DNA from: Tritrichomonas musculus
Lineage: Eukaryota; Parabasalia; Tritrichomonadida; Tritrichomonadidae
Length of the DNA: 64,000 nt
NCBI GenBank assembly: GCA_039105265.1
Contig: JAPFFF010000011.1
Coordinates: forward strand, 1,364,001-1,428,000
Reading direction: 5' to 3'
The position numbers and the translations under genes were made by a program. Below, piece by piece: positions 1 to 11,290 of this stretch. The notes under the pieces were generated by a model. The model was not told where the DNA came from and made no database searches. It saw only the letters and a list, made by a program, of their open reading frames with translations. The stretch's first letter is position 1. Every line of letters begins with the position of its first letter.

Positions 1-1
1 G

Positions 2-3000
2 AAAGAATCAGCGAAGAAGCATAACATTAATGTCAACATTTATGAATATGACAAAGAGAAACATATTTATGATATTCAAGACCAATGGCATAACACAGAC
101 GAATCAAACAAAACGTTTTCAGCTCTGTTGTATTCAAAGGATAAGATACTTCACATCATGTACATCATCAATGCTGAAGCATTAACAGACATTCATATAT
201 GTCCTCATTGTGGTTCATACATTCACAAAGGTCATGAACATATTGACAGATTCAACAGACATGTAGATAAATGTGAGAAGCTAGGAGGTAAATTCAAAAA
301 GGATTTCATTCCTTCACGAGAAGCTTTACCGTACTGCCCGCACATCTTAAACAATCCTGTTTATTTGTATTGTCTTTCATACGGTTTATCATGGAAGCCA
401 ACAAAGCATTACATCACTTATGATTTTGAAACAATGGAGCAAAAGATTGAAAAGAAAGTCAGTGATAAATCAGTTATTAATTCTCGATTGATTCCTTTGA
501 GTGTTTCATCATGTGTGAAACTTGATAAAGGTTTGATAACAAAGAACTTTGATATAAGAACAAATGACTTCATAGCCAAATGGATTGACTGGTTATTTGT
601 TGTTGGCTATGATGTGTATGTTGATAAATTGAATCATTTGAAGAGCTTTATTAAAGGTAAATCGGAAGAAGAACTCAATAAAATAGATACATCATTGAAA
701 ACGATAACAGTGTTCGGTTTTAATTCATCACGATTTGATTCAAACTTATTCAAAGAGCAATTGATTAAAAACCATTGGTCAATCGATAGCGGAATGATTG
801 GAACTGCTACATCATTGAAACAATTCATATTGAAATCATCAAAGTATCCCGTTCTCTTACGATTCATTGACGCACAAGCATTTGTTGCTGGAGGAACACT
901 CAAACAGTTTGGAATCGATTTTGGCGGTATATCTAACAGTTCGAAAGGTGTCTTTCCTTATGAAGCAATCAACAGTGATAATTATAATGAAGTGTTGTCA
1001 AAGAGTGAACCGTTCAAATATGAAGACTTCTATAGCTATCTCAATCAAAAGAATCCATTAACGAAAGCTGATTATGAAGAGTATTTGATAGATTCAAAGA
1101 GGTTTGCAACACGTTGGGATTATTTGTTATCATACAATGACAATGATGTTGAAATGATGATTAAACCGATTGATAATCTTATTCAAATGAATGCTGAATA
1201 TAAAGTTGATTTGATAAGTAATCTTTCATTGTCAAAGAACGCATCATGTATCAAATATGCTCTTGCTTACAAAGATTTCAACCCGAAGAACGACTATGAA
1301 ACCATAAACAAGATGAATACATTCAAACCAACAATGAAATGGTGGTCAAATAAATGTGATAACTATCGAAAACAAGACATGAAACATAATTTTTGCTTGC
1401 AAAAAGGAGATTCATCGACCCAATCCAATCAAAATCAACGTGATATATCAAAATGTGTTAATGAAAAGGATTTTGATGCATTCATGAAATTGTATGAATC
1501 AAATGAAACAGGTAAATGTCATTTGTGTGGTGAACACTTTACTCATACCAACAAACCAACACTAGACAGAATAGATAACAACAAAGGACATCAGATTGAT
1601 AACTGTTTGTTGGCTTGTGCTGAATGTAATCGTTTACGTCAACGTGATGATGATAAGATAACAAGAACCAAAATACAATTGAAGAAATTCTGCAAGCTCC
1701 ATCACCTTCCGACACTCATAACTGATGAAAAAGAATACTACAACTTGAGAGAGAATATAACGGGGGGTTTATCAAATGTACTTCATCGAGTGAACATCAG
1801 AGGTCAAACATTAATTAATAAACTCAAATATGATGTCGTTAATGACAGAATCATCAGCTATGACACTTCAAACACAGTCTCTCACGTTGCTGGTATTGAT
1901 TTCAATTCATTTTATCCTTCATCATTCAGTTCAGTAAAACATTCATTTAATCCTTATCACGGAGGAATCATGTTCATGCCTGGTTCATTTATAAAACGCT
2001 TTGATGTTTATGATGAAGACGGAAACAAGAATGAAAAGGTATTTAATTCTGCAATGAATATCATTCAATCAAAGAAGCGATTTGATGCTAACCCTGAGTT
2101 TATATTCAAAGCTGAAGTCAAATTGAGATGCCCGAAGAATAAAATTAATGATTTGATTAACTTTCCCCCTGTATTTAGAAACATCAATATAATGAATGAT
2201 GAACAAACGATAGGAAGTTATATGTACAAATATATGAAAGACAATAAATTGAATTCAGTCGATAAAGAAACAAGAAAGCTGACAATGTTGCTTGATACAT
2301 GCGGTACTTTTATGATGTTCTCGAATTATTATTTATGGTTTTTAATTGATCACGGACTTATCATTGATGACATTAAGAGCTTAAGTTTATATGAAGCTCA
2401 TGACGGATTCAATCAATTTGTTTGTGAGTTTATGAAGAAGCGTCAAGATATATTGTCGGGAAAGGCACACGGAAACGAAAAGTTTTACAAGATTAGCATG
2501 AACGGATCTTACGGATACGACGGTATGAATTCAGAGAACTTCAACAAAGTCAGAATTGTTGATAAAAATAAAGCCTTTCAATTGATAGCATCCGATACTT
2601 ATCGTAATGGTTGTAAATTGTCAAATGATTGTTATTTGATACAATCACAACCTCATTCATTCAAATGTAATACATGTCTTCAAGAATCATTCTGGACCTT
2701 GGATAACGCGAAATACTGGTATCTGACTTTCATTTATGACTTTCTTTACAAATGCATTGACATGAATAAAATTCATTTTAACTCGGTTGATACAGATAGC
2801 CTTTACATGTCTATTGCTGGTGATATGAATAAACCGATTAATCAGCTGTTTGATTACGTCATCAAAGACAAAACATTTTATGACAAACACATTTATTCAT
2901 TTATGCCAAATCCTGCAGTCGGTGATGTATATGATGAGAAAAAGATTCTCGGTTGTTGTGTAGAAAAGTTCGGAGCAAGTCAGGTTGCTTTGTGTGCTAA

Positions 3001-3292
3001 GTGTTATACGATATGGAGTGATGATAGAACAATATCACTTAAACTCAAAGGTGTTTCATTGAAGAAGAACAACATCAAATCAAGTGATTATAAAGATGTC
3101 ATTGACAGACAAACAATAATGTAAGGCAAAAATATAAACCTTCAAATGAATTCACAACTTATGAGTAAAATAACTGTTATCAAAAATGCTTTAACAACAG
3201 CTCATACAAAAATGTTAGTGTTATCGAATCAGTGTTGTTGTCCCTACATTCATGGAATGAATGCATCAAAGTATTTCATTGAAAACCATTAA
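2..3292 (+). pseudogene. Protein-primed family B DNA polymerase (PolB), 5'-truncated by window, one in-frame stop
   Basis: Replicative PolB of the Polinton type, expected to copy the element by protein priming. The frame is open from base 2, so the N-terminus lies outside the window. In order: a zinc-finger-like C-x2-C...H...C segment (about 200-270), exonuclease motif I YDFETMEQ (about 419), Exo II FNSSRFDSN (about 720), Exo III YNDNDVEMM (about 1133), an HNH-like Cys4 segment with LDRIDNNKGH (about 1515-1640), polymerase motif A DFNSFYPSS (about 1898), motif B with NGSYGYDG (about 2500) and motif C DTDSLY (about 2790). A TAA at 3122-3124 interrupts the frame; reading continues in frame to TAA at 3290-3292 with clear similarity to the C-terminus of the 1600-aa PolB at 33968. 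A single A-to-T change at a lysine codon would explain it. Readthrough is possible but less likely. Confidence 0.9.
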
Positions 3293-3346
3293 ACAATTAA
3301 TTTGATGATTTTATTTTAAAAAATCATTTTTTTATTTTTGTTATAA

Positions 3347-3988
3347 ATGAGTCAACCAACTGAACAAGCACAAATTGAAACTGTTGATGAAGCCGAATTT
3401 GAACCGTTGAAAGACTTTGAAAATGATTATGAGATTCAAACAACTTTCCCTTATAACATCAGAAAGAAGAAAACAGGACGAATATTAGCTGAAGGTGAAT
3501 AGAGACAAAATGTTTATCCGTGTGTAAGCCTAAATAACAAAATATATTATAAACATATTCTTGTAGCAAAGCAATTCATTGAAAACCCTGATAATTTACC
3601 ACAAGTCGACCATAAGAATAGAATCAAAACTGATTATCATTTATCTAATCTTCGATGGGTTTCACCAACAGAAAATCAACAAAATAAATCATCACATCTA
3701 AGTATTCAATATGAGTTTGTTGATGATATACCTGATGAAGCTATGATTATTGATTTCTATGAAACAAAGACAGAAAGAAGAGAGTTTGAAGAAAACAAGT
3801 ATTATTATTACTTTGATGAATCAAATAATGAAGACAAGTTTTATGCAAAGATTACTGATAATATTTATAAAGTACTACACCATAATATATCAAAATCAGG
3901 TAATGAATTTGTTTTACTTCGTGATGTTGAAAATAAAACAGTCGGTGTATATATCAATCGATTTAAACATCAACATGATTTGATTTAA
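3347..3988 (+). pseudogene. HNH homing-endonuclease-like gene with an in-frame TAG
   Basis: Free-standing HNH nuclease of the NUMOD4/HNH_3 type found in viruses and phages, 54 bp downstream of PolB. Residues about 20-50 (PLKDFENDYEI and following) look like a NUMOD4 DNA-binding motif. The HNH core has YKHILVAKQFI, then QVDHKNRIKTD, then LSNLRWVSPTENQ. A TAG at 3500-3502 separates the two halves; the frame is otherwise open from ATG 3347 to TAA 3988. ATG 3743 can start only the C-terminal piece, which lacks the nuclease. Only element A has this gene, so it was probably gained by A or lost from the others. Homing activity is inferred from family. Confidence 0.75.
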
Positions 3989-4105
3989 ATGATGCATTAA
4001 TATGTTTTATTTTTGTTATCATTGGTTTCATTCGATTGAAACACCAAAAATAATAATCATTGAATGATTTTGATGACTGATACCTAAACTATAGGTCATT
4101 ATTTC

Positions 4106-4150
4106 GATTTCGATTGAAGGTTAAAAATATCTCTTTTTATATCCCTTTTC
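4106..4150 (+). repeat. 45-bp inverted repeat, left copy
   Basis: Begins GATTTCGATTGAAGGTTAAA. Its reverse complement is at 5252-5296, essentially perfect over 45 bp, and again at 5355-5399. The 4106 and 5252 copies bracket the 354-aa gene in opposite orientation. A diverged relative lies at 15198-15242. Here it is at the 3' side of the 354-aa gene, so this copy is not acting as that gene's promoter. Confidence 0.85.
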
Positions 4151-4154
4151 ATTT

Positions 4155-5219
4155 TCACTTTCTGTTAACATATTTGACGTTCTTTGACGACGTTATATTG
4201 AATCTACCTGTTTTTTCAATCATTGATGCCAGTTCATCTTGCTTCACAAACAAACCAAATGATGTTTTATACTTCTTTTGGACGTCAGATAGGGTGAATC
4301 GTTCCATGGTTGGGTAGTTCTTTGTCATAAATGAATCAATATTATATTTGTTCTCAGCTGGTTGTTCTTTGTATTCTTCATCAGCTTTTGTTTGTTCTTT
4401 CAAATCATCTCTCATATCTTGTAGCTCGCGAACACAATATTCATACTTTCGTTTAATGGCTTCACATTTCGAACATGTTTTGACTGATTTTGAATTACAT
4501 TCAGCTATCTTTCCGTTCAATTGAATAATGTTATCAATGACGTCTTGAATCAATGACGGGTCGATTCGTAGCAACCAAACCTCATATGTGTCTGGCGGTG
4601 TATAACAACCGCATCTCATCATTTCCTTGTCTTCTTCATTTGGAACATAACTCTCAGCGTCATCGTTAATGCAAATACATCTCATGATAGATACACATTT
4701 TGATACAAATCTTTTGTAAACCCCGTACTCAGCGCTTTTATAGATATCAGTAATGTTTTTATATATCTTATCACACTTTTCATCTAGCGTTGAATGATTA
4801 CAATGATACCCCATGAATTCAAAGTTACATTTTCTGATGAATTTCTTTATCTCAACAGTATCTGTACGTTCTTTCTTTATTTCTTCAAAGACCGGAATCA
4901 CTGGTTTTGATGAATGAAGGTCATTAATGGACGGTATGGCTTTGAATGCGTTAAATACATTATCCATTAAATCACTGTATCGTGGAATCTTTAACACATA
5001 CTTTGAACGATTATCATTAATCAAATCAAACAGTCGTTCAATGTCTTCTTTTGCCGATTTTGACAAAATATTATTTCTGATTTGTTTATCACTGAGGAAC
5101 AAATTAAGAAGTCTGTTTGCTTGTTCAATCATTAGTTGATTTGGATTAAATGATTTGACTGATGAGGTCTCAACAACTGAAGAGCTTTCATTGTTTTGAT
5201 TTGTTTGAATGACGGTCAT
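4155..5219 (-). CDS. 354-aa protein of unknown function, flanked by inverted repeats
   Basis: Not recognised. The N-terminus is Ser/Thr/Asn-rich, the middle is helical and charged, and a Cys-rich stretch at about residues 195-255 includes MRCGCY and KTCSKCEAIKRKYEYC, suggesting metal binding beside a coiled coil. The C-terminal ~60 residues (from about YNIDSFMTKNY) may be a small folded domain. The frame is intact, unlike most of element A. It occupies the slot between fibre and PolB that holds a 134-aa gene in element C. Inverted copies of one 45-bp sequence flank it, so it may be a movable cassette. The ATG at 5219 is followed by a plausible short leader. Confidence 0.6.
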   Translation of the reverse strand: MTVIQTNQNNESSSVVETSSVKSFNPNQLMIEQANRLLNLFLSDKQIRNNILSKSAKEDIERLFDLINDNRSKYVLKIPRYSDLMDNVFNAFKAIPSINDLHSSKPVIPVFEEIKKERTDTVEIKKFIRKCNFEFMGYHCNHSTLDEKCDKIYKNITDIYKSAEYGVYKRFVSKCVSIMRCICINDDAESYVPNEEDKEMMRCGCYTPPDTYEVWLLRIDPSLIQDVIDNIIQLNGKIAECNSKSVKTCSKCEAIKRKYEYCVRELQDMRDDLKEQTKADEEYKEQPAENKYNIDSFMTKNYPTMERFTLSDVQKKYKTSFGLFVKQDELASMIEKTGRFNITSSKNVKYVNRK

Positions 5220-5251
5220 TTTATAAAAAATAAAAAATCAAAATGAAAAAT

Positions 5252-5296
5252 AAAAAGGGATATAAAAAGAGATATTTTTAACCTTCAATCGAAATC
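5252..5296 (-). promoter_or_regulatory. Conserved upstream element / right copy of 45-bp inverted repeat
   Basis: Lies 33-77 bp upstream of the 354-aa gene start on the minus strand, with pyrimidine tracts CTCTTTTT and CCCTTTTT. The related copy at 15198-15242 lies upstream of the element A integrase, also on the minus strand. Position suggests a promoter or upstream regulatory block. It is equally the right arm of the inverted repeat around the 354-aa gene. Confidence 0.5.
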
Positions 5297-5354
5297 AAAA
5301 ATGAAGCCCCTAAATGCCGCCCATGAACGGAAACAGTCAAAGAATCACAAAAAT

Positions 5355-5399
5355 AAAAAGGGATATAAAAAGAGATATTTTTAACCTTCAATCGAAATC
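5355..5399 (-). repeat. Third copy of the 45-bp repeat, tandem to the second
   Basis: Direct repeat of 5252-5296 after a 58-bp spacer; each copy is followed by AAAAATG on the plus strand. The spacer (ATGAAGCC...GTCAAAGAATCACAAAAAT) is itself matched upstream of the integrase at about 15160-15195, so the duplicated unit is a whole intergenic block. Confidence 0.75.
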
Positions 5400-5432
5400 A
5401 AAAATGCTGCTCATGAATGAAAATCAATTGAT

Positions 5433-7404
5433 TTACTCTTTGAATACAGCTAATGTTCTTTCATCAATGATGCTTGTGATGATTCCGACAGTCATGCGTT
5501 TTATTTTTGATGTTATCGCAGTTTCACCACTAAGAACTTTCAGTTTATTGTCTTCATTATCGATAAACACTTCATCACCGATTGAATAACATGATGAATC
5601 ATTGACTTTCACAAGATAATCACCATGACTTGCGAATGTTATACATTTATTTTTGTCATCGATTCTCACACATATACCGACATATTCTTTCCATGTTCCT
5701 GATGTCTTGACACTACAAATACAATCAGTTGTATCATCAGCTGTTGATGGTTTCCATTCATCACCAACATGTTTGTAAACCTTTCCTGTCATATACACAG
5801 GAGAACCAACAACGAAATCATTAACAGAGTTCATTGATGATTCAATCGGCGAGTAATGTGTGATTGTTGTGTTTGATTGCGTACCGTAAATAGCAGCCTT
5901 GAATTTTGATAAATAACCTCGGGACATGATTTGTCGTGCATATATTTGTTTAGCATCTAATAATTCCTGAGTAACTGTCCTAGAATATCTACCTATCAGG
6001 AAATTATATGTCAGGGGTCTTCCTGATGCTATATCAACAGTGTCTTCATAATAGAATGGGAATTTGAAATTATCGAAATACACAGTTCTTTGATATAATA
6101 CAAGAACAATGTTGTGAGGATTTCCAGTTGTATCATAGAATAATATTCTTATTTCCAAACATAGCGCATAATCACCTACTATATATTCCAGTTTAATCAC
6201 CTTATCTTCAAGTTTTAGATAATGAATTGATATTTCACCGCCCTCTGTAATCGGTCCGCAATCAATAGCACATTTTTTTATTAGTTGTTCTTCTGTTAAA
6301 ACATTTTTCATCACAATCTACCTTATCATAATAAGTTGAATCCAATTGTTCAACAAGACTATCATAATAATTATCCAATTGAGTTAATTTTGTATCTGTT
6401 TCACTTTTCAATGCATAATTTGAGAATTTGTTATCAATAGCTGTTAGTTGTTTTTCAAGTAAATTAGCTTTTTTATCAATTAGATTACTTTCAAATATTG
6501 TCTGATATGTATTTACAACATAATCTAATGATGGAACAGCTGCTGTTGCATCACATTCAGTTTCATCAGATTGAACAACAAGTGGAATATCAGATTTCAA
6601 TGCATATTTATCTTGGAGAAATGCAAGATTAACAACACAGTTTAAGTTTGTTTCATCATAATCTTCATTTGCAATATAACAACTTATTACATTGATTCTA
6701 TGTTGGTTATCAAAATCATAAACAACTCCACAACTTGAACTCATTTCTAATGTTAATGCTATATTTTGAACACCATTATTTAAAACATAATCATTATTAT
6801 TAATACTTGATATAGTGAATATACCTTTATATTTAATGTTTTCATCAGTTTTATCATATCCATCAAATAACATTCCGTATTGTTCCCATTTTTCTAAATA
6901 TTGGCTTGCATTAGTATAAAGAACCGAAAGAGTATTAATACTATTACCTTCATCATAATATAATTCTAATTCTTGATTGAAAGTAATTTGTTTATCAATT
7001 ATTTCTGGAATCTCACTTTTCAATGAATACTTACCTTCTGCAACTGTTTTCGTTTCATACTTATCTAATTCATAAGCCAATTCATCCTCATCAACAAACT
7101 TCTCATCAGCTTGTGCACTAGTATAATACGGTGTCAAGTCAACAGGTTCAGGTAATTGACTCATTAATGCATAATTCGTTAAATCAATTGGTTCAGGTAT
7201 ATCAGTTGATAAAGCATAATTGTTGATAACATAATCACGCAATCCGTTAACAGCTTCATTCAATTGTTCCTCTGTGATTCCGTGACCGTTCGATGAATCA
7301 CCTTTGATAACATAATTATCGACATATCTTTTAATGTATTCGTTAATTAATCCGTCAATAGTATTTGTTTTTGTTACGTGACCGCTCTGCTCGATCGTAA
7401 ACAT
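5433..7404 (-). pseudogene. Fibre-like virion protein, broken by a frameshift
   Basis: The N-terminus MFTIEQSG and a following helix match the fibre-like proteins at 47427 and 53769. The middle is built of short modules such as YALSTDIPEPIDL, and one block (TPYYTSAQADEKFVDEDELA) is nearly invariant in all copies, resembling trimeric phage tail-fibre shafts. The C-terminal ~150 residues, from ITHYSPIESSMN to the end, form a conserved knob-like domain. The first frame (7404 to 6262) and second frame (open to 5433) overlap; the joint lies at about 6300-6330, where a one-base shift is needed. Element C reads through this region in one frame, arguing for a lesion over programmed frameshifting. The function is inferred from architecture. 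Confidence 0.75.
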
Positions 7405-7425
7405 CAATTTATTAGAAACTAAACA
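7405..7425. promoter_or_regulatory. 21-bp divergent gap between fibre and large protein genes
   Basis: Only 21 bp, AT-rich, separate the two start codons. The same pair is separated by 14 bp in element C and 18 bp in D. Any promoters must overlap and reach into the neighbouring coding sequences. No motif is conserved well enough to name. Confidence 0.5.
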
Positions 7426-8670
7426 ATGTCAAAACAAGATAAAAATAATTCATCTGATAGCTTTGAATTAGATTTAAGTGGTAATATTGATAATGAAACT
7501 ATATTTGACAGTGAGGTATCTAAACCTGATGATGATGATTATGAACTAGAGGACCCGATAGATTATTTTAAGAACACATTTCTCAGTACATACAAACTAG
7601 AACACCCCAATGATTTAATTAATTTGTTGTATTTGATACAAAACAATGAATATACAGGAAGAAGTGTCGGAAAGATTCGTGAAATGAAAGTTAAGTTTCG
7701 ACGATTTGTTTCATTGATGAACAAAATCAATGCAGGTATTAAAAGCAAAGGTAATCAATTCCTTAGTTTAAGAGAGTACACAACAGATAAAAAAAGCCTT
7801 GATACAATCATCAATTACTTCAATATTGTTGTCAACGATGATTTAAATTATAGCTCTGATGGTTTTCGTTCATCACCCATCAAACCACCGAGAAAGAGTC
7901 AAACACCACAAACCACCAAAAGAAGAAGAAAGAGAACAAGCATACATGAACCAACACCTGACAGCAATAAACGAAGAACTCCGAGAAGAAAACGTATAAC
8001 TCCGAGTGATTCTGATGAATTACTGAATACAAGTTTTTTAGAGCAAGAAGATTCCTGGCCATCAATATCATTCAACTTCCCAGAATTAGAAGAAGAAGAA
8101 GAAGATAACCTATCATCCTTGTTGCTGTCTCCTTACGATCAGGTAGATGATGATATAGAATTGCTTGAGCAATTAGGCTATAACCAGCCCTGGATCAAAG
8201 TACTACCAAGATGTTATGAAGCAGCAAAGAAACCACAAAACAAACTTGATGAACAAGCGAAAGAAAACGTTGATGCATTACATCAAACACTAGAAACTAT
8301 TAGAGATAATATGAAGAGAAACATTGATATAACCAATGAACGAAAATCAATTACAGGCTTATCATCATTCTTCAGAGTGTTTGACACAATCATTAATAGA
8401 AAACCTATCAAAGGCTCTGACGTCATACAACCAATCAAACCACCATCAATCAAACCAATAACAAACAATAATAATAATAATTTTTCGAGTAATAAAATGG
8501 ATGATGATACAACATTTATTGCTAACGAGGATGATGAAACAGAACTTAATGAAACGTTTCAACAATACAATGAACGTTTAAAGAGACCTGTCAAAAAAGT
8601 TAAGTTCAATCTAATGGTCTCACTGTGGGGAAGATTTTTCCCCATGGGGGAAATCCTTGGGGAAATGTAA
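7426..8670 (+). pseudogene. Large virion-like protein, 5' part, interrupted by insertion at 8612
   Basis: Genuine coding runs from ATG 7426 to 8611; the last ~20 codons to the stop at 8670 belong to the inserted element. The N-terminus is acidic. Residues about 45-125 resemble the helical repeat near the N-terminus of the homologues at 44941 and 56196. A basic R/K-rich stretch (for example KRRRKRTS, RRTPRRKRI) and an acidic run (EEEEED) follow. The frame resumes exactly at the second target-site copy at 11289. Element C and D homologues are 823 and 1184 aa, so the uninterrupted length is in range. Function unknown; a structural role is inferred from conservation and position. Confidence 0.75.
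8603..8611. repeat. 9-bp target-site duplication, left copy
   Basis: AGTTCAATC, repeated at 11289-11297. Removing the insertion and one copy would restore one continuous reading frame between the flanking coding parts. This is direct evidence of a clean transposition event. Confidence 0.9.
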
Positions 8671-9439
8671 CCATCTCTTTTCAAATTTTTTTTTGAAATA
8701 AAAATATAGGAAATATTATGATATTTACTGAAATATTTGATGAATTTTGAAATATCAAATAGCAAAAGTGCAAATACTGTCTATTCATATATTTATCAAC
8801 GTTTGGAATTTGCAATTTTGGTTTTCTCTAATAATAATTTATTGCAAATTTTTATGAGAAAATATAAAGTTGCTTTAAAAGTGTTTGAAATTATTAAAAC
8901 GAAAATTTTTCTCTGAAAGCTTTCGATATTATAAATATAAAGTTATCTTATTAAATACTAAATATCATTCATATTTTTAATTATATATATAATTTTCATT
9001 TGATAATATAATAATAAAATAATGTTAAAATGGAACTACTAAGATAGAAATATATAAAACCATATTTTAACAAAATTTTCGATAAATTATGAAAATTCAA
9101 AAAAGTTGCAAAAATTCGATACCTACAGTTAACAGTCAAATTATTAAATTCTCAAAAGATGTAATGCATTGCATCAAATATTATTGTAGAGTGTTAAGGT
9201 AGTATTCCTTTTACATATAAAGAAATCATCATTTTTCTGAAAAACAATTAAATGAAGGAAAAAATCATATATAAAGAATGTTTACTTTAAATAGCCATCA
9301 AAATAGAATAAATATAAAGTATTATAGACTAATCTATTAAAAGTATTGAATTATTCCAAATTGTTCATGAGAAAAACTTATTTTAAATTCATTTAAAAAA
9401 ATGAAGCAGATTTTGTCCCGAAATTGACTTTTGTCTACC

Positions 9440-10270
9440 AACCATATATTTTATGTTGTTGAGCAATTAATTTTTGATCGCAATTTTCACGATATTTGGC
9501 TTCGGACGTTGATTGCAATTCGCTGATATTGCCATTGAGCGATTAATTTTTGATCATAATTCACTAATATTTCAACTGAGGGATTTAATTTCCCGATATT
9601 CGGCTTCGATTTTTGATTGTAATTCTGAAATCTTGGTATTAAGTTGTTCAACTTGTTGTTGTGGTTCTTATTTTCAGAGTTCAATCTTGAGATTTCGTTG
9701 GTCAATTCAGTGATCTTTCATTTGATGGCTTCGATTTCTCTGTTTTTGACTTCAACAGTGGATTGAAGTTCAACAATCGTGCAATTGAGTGATTCAATTG
9801 TTGAATTATAAACATTGATCTTGTCATTGAGGCTTCCGATCTCTCTATCCTTGGCTTCATTTGTTGATTGCAACTAGCTGATCTTGCCTTTTAGAGCTTC
9901 GATTTCTCTGTTCCTTGTTTCAATAGTTGATTGTGATTGTGCAATCTGCCTATTGGGTCCTTCGATTGTCGAATTCAATTCATTGATCTTGCTGTTGAGT
10001 GCTTCAATCTCTCTGTTCTTGGCTCCAACAATTGTTTGAAGTTCTGTAGTCTTGACATTGAGGGATTCAAATGTAGCTGTCATCTCGCTGATCTTGCCAA
10101 TCAGTGCTTCGATTTCTCTGTTCTTAGCTCCAATTGTTGATTGTTATCCTGCAATCTGTACATTGAGTCCTTTGATTGTTGAATTCAATTCATTGATCAT
10201 GTCGTTGAGTGCTTCAATCTCTCTGTTCTTGGTATCAACAGTGGGCTATATTTCGGCATTTATTTAATAA
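9440..10270 (-). pseudogene. Coiled-coil host-type gene fragment with 105-bp tandem repeats
   Basis: On the minus strand this reads as heptad repeats such as NREIEALNSKINELNSTI, in two frames broken by stops (open at 10083-9874 and 9705-9487). The nucleotide motif GCTTC(G/A)AT(T/C)TCTCTGTT recurs at 9896, 10001, 10106 and 10211, a precise 105-bp period equal to 35 codons or five heptads; further units at 9728 and 9833 keep the spacing. Long coiled-coil genes of this kind are abundant in trichomonads. Probably a captured fragment, as in Pack-MULEs; no function is expected. Confidence 0.65.
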
Positions 10271-11060
10271 AAAATGATATGAAAAAACATATCACATCAA
10301 AAGATATTTTTAAAATGAATTTAAACTTGACGTTAAGTATAAATTCGGCGGGCTTTTTAAAGTCAAATTATTGTTAAATCTTAAAGTTTTTTTTTTAATT
10401 TTACTATATTTTTGGCTTTAAATATTATATTCATAAAAATATTAACGATTTATAAGTTTCGGTTTTAAATTTATTATGAATTAAAAAAAAAATGATTTAA
10501 ATTTATTCAAATATAGTTAAATTATAAAGTTCTACATTTGCTCTATCATGGTTGGCATGCATTCTTTATTAAAAAAAATTATTTTTATATAATATTCTTC
10601 TTTTTAAAAAGAATTTAATGGATTAACTTATAAAAAAGTATCTTTATTCGATAGTATATTTAAATCCATCCTTTAATTTCCAATTTGAAAAAATAGAATA
10701 ATATATTAAAATAATTTGTTGCTCAGATTTTCTGGGGAATGCAATTTTTAATTATATGACCATGTATAGAAATTATTTATAAAATAAAAAAAATAGCAAA
10801 TTTTTCGATTTTCATCCCCTGGGGAAAAATCCCCAAGCTTTATTTGGGGGAAAAATTGAATGGAATTGAATGGTTTATGTTTTGGGGATTTTTCCCCAAG
10901 AAGATTTTTTGGGGAAAAAATTTAAAAAATGAAATTAAACAAAATATATATATTATTATAAATATAATATAATGAATTATAATTTACTTTATCTCTTAAC
11001 ACCTAAATTATTGATTTTTAGAGTTGGTTTACTGTAAATTTGGAGAGTTCTTTAATTTTC

Positions 11061-11092
11061 AAAAAACCATGGGTAGCTACTCATGGTTTTTT
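11061..11092. repeat. 32-bp near-perfect palindrome inside the insertion
   Basis: Arms AAAAAACCATG and CATGGTTTTTT surround the self-complementary core GTAGCTAC, with one unpaired base on each side. It can form a cruciform or a terminator-like stem. It sits about 200 bp inside the right end of the insertion. Confidence 0.7.
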
Positions 11093-11290
11093 TGATATAA
11101 TAATAATAATTAATATTAATTATTAATATTATAAATAACAAATATATACAGAAGTATAATCAAATATTAGGCACAAATAATGAATTTTAAAATATTATAA
11201 CCATTTTTTTGAGAATTTTAGTATATTCCCCATCTCCCCAAGGCTGGGGATTGAATCCCCACGGAATTTGGGGAATGTTGAGAGGGTTAG

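Larger units (their letters stand above)
8612..11288. mobile_element. 2,677-bp Mutator-like insertion, non-autonomous, carrying a coiled-coil gene fragment
   Basis: Flanked by a perfect 9-bp target duplication, typical of Mutator-like elements. The ends start TAATGGTCTCAC and, on the other strand, AACCCTCTCAAC, so terminal inverted similarity is weak. Subterminal regions on both sides are rich in GGGGA...TCCCC palindromes (8623-8666; 10815-10920; 11228-11275). No transposase frame was seen. It holds a decayed coiled-coil gene copy at about 9440-10270; the remaining stretches (8671-9440, 10271-10800, 10920-11220) are very AT-rich with no gene that I can see. Mutator assignment rests on target-site length only. 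Confidence 0.75.

Noticed and set aside
6262-6330. Programmed -1 frameshift at the poly-A stretch in fibre copy A
   Set aside because: The equivalent region of copy C is read in one frame, and the frames here already diverge upstream of the A run.
9487-10267. Open frames on both strands in the coiled-coil region taken as genes
   Set aside because: The plus-strand frames are mirror images of a repetitive heptad sequence, and the minus-strand frames are broken. Only one decayed fragment is supported.
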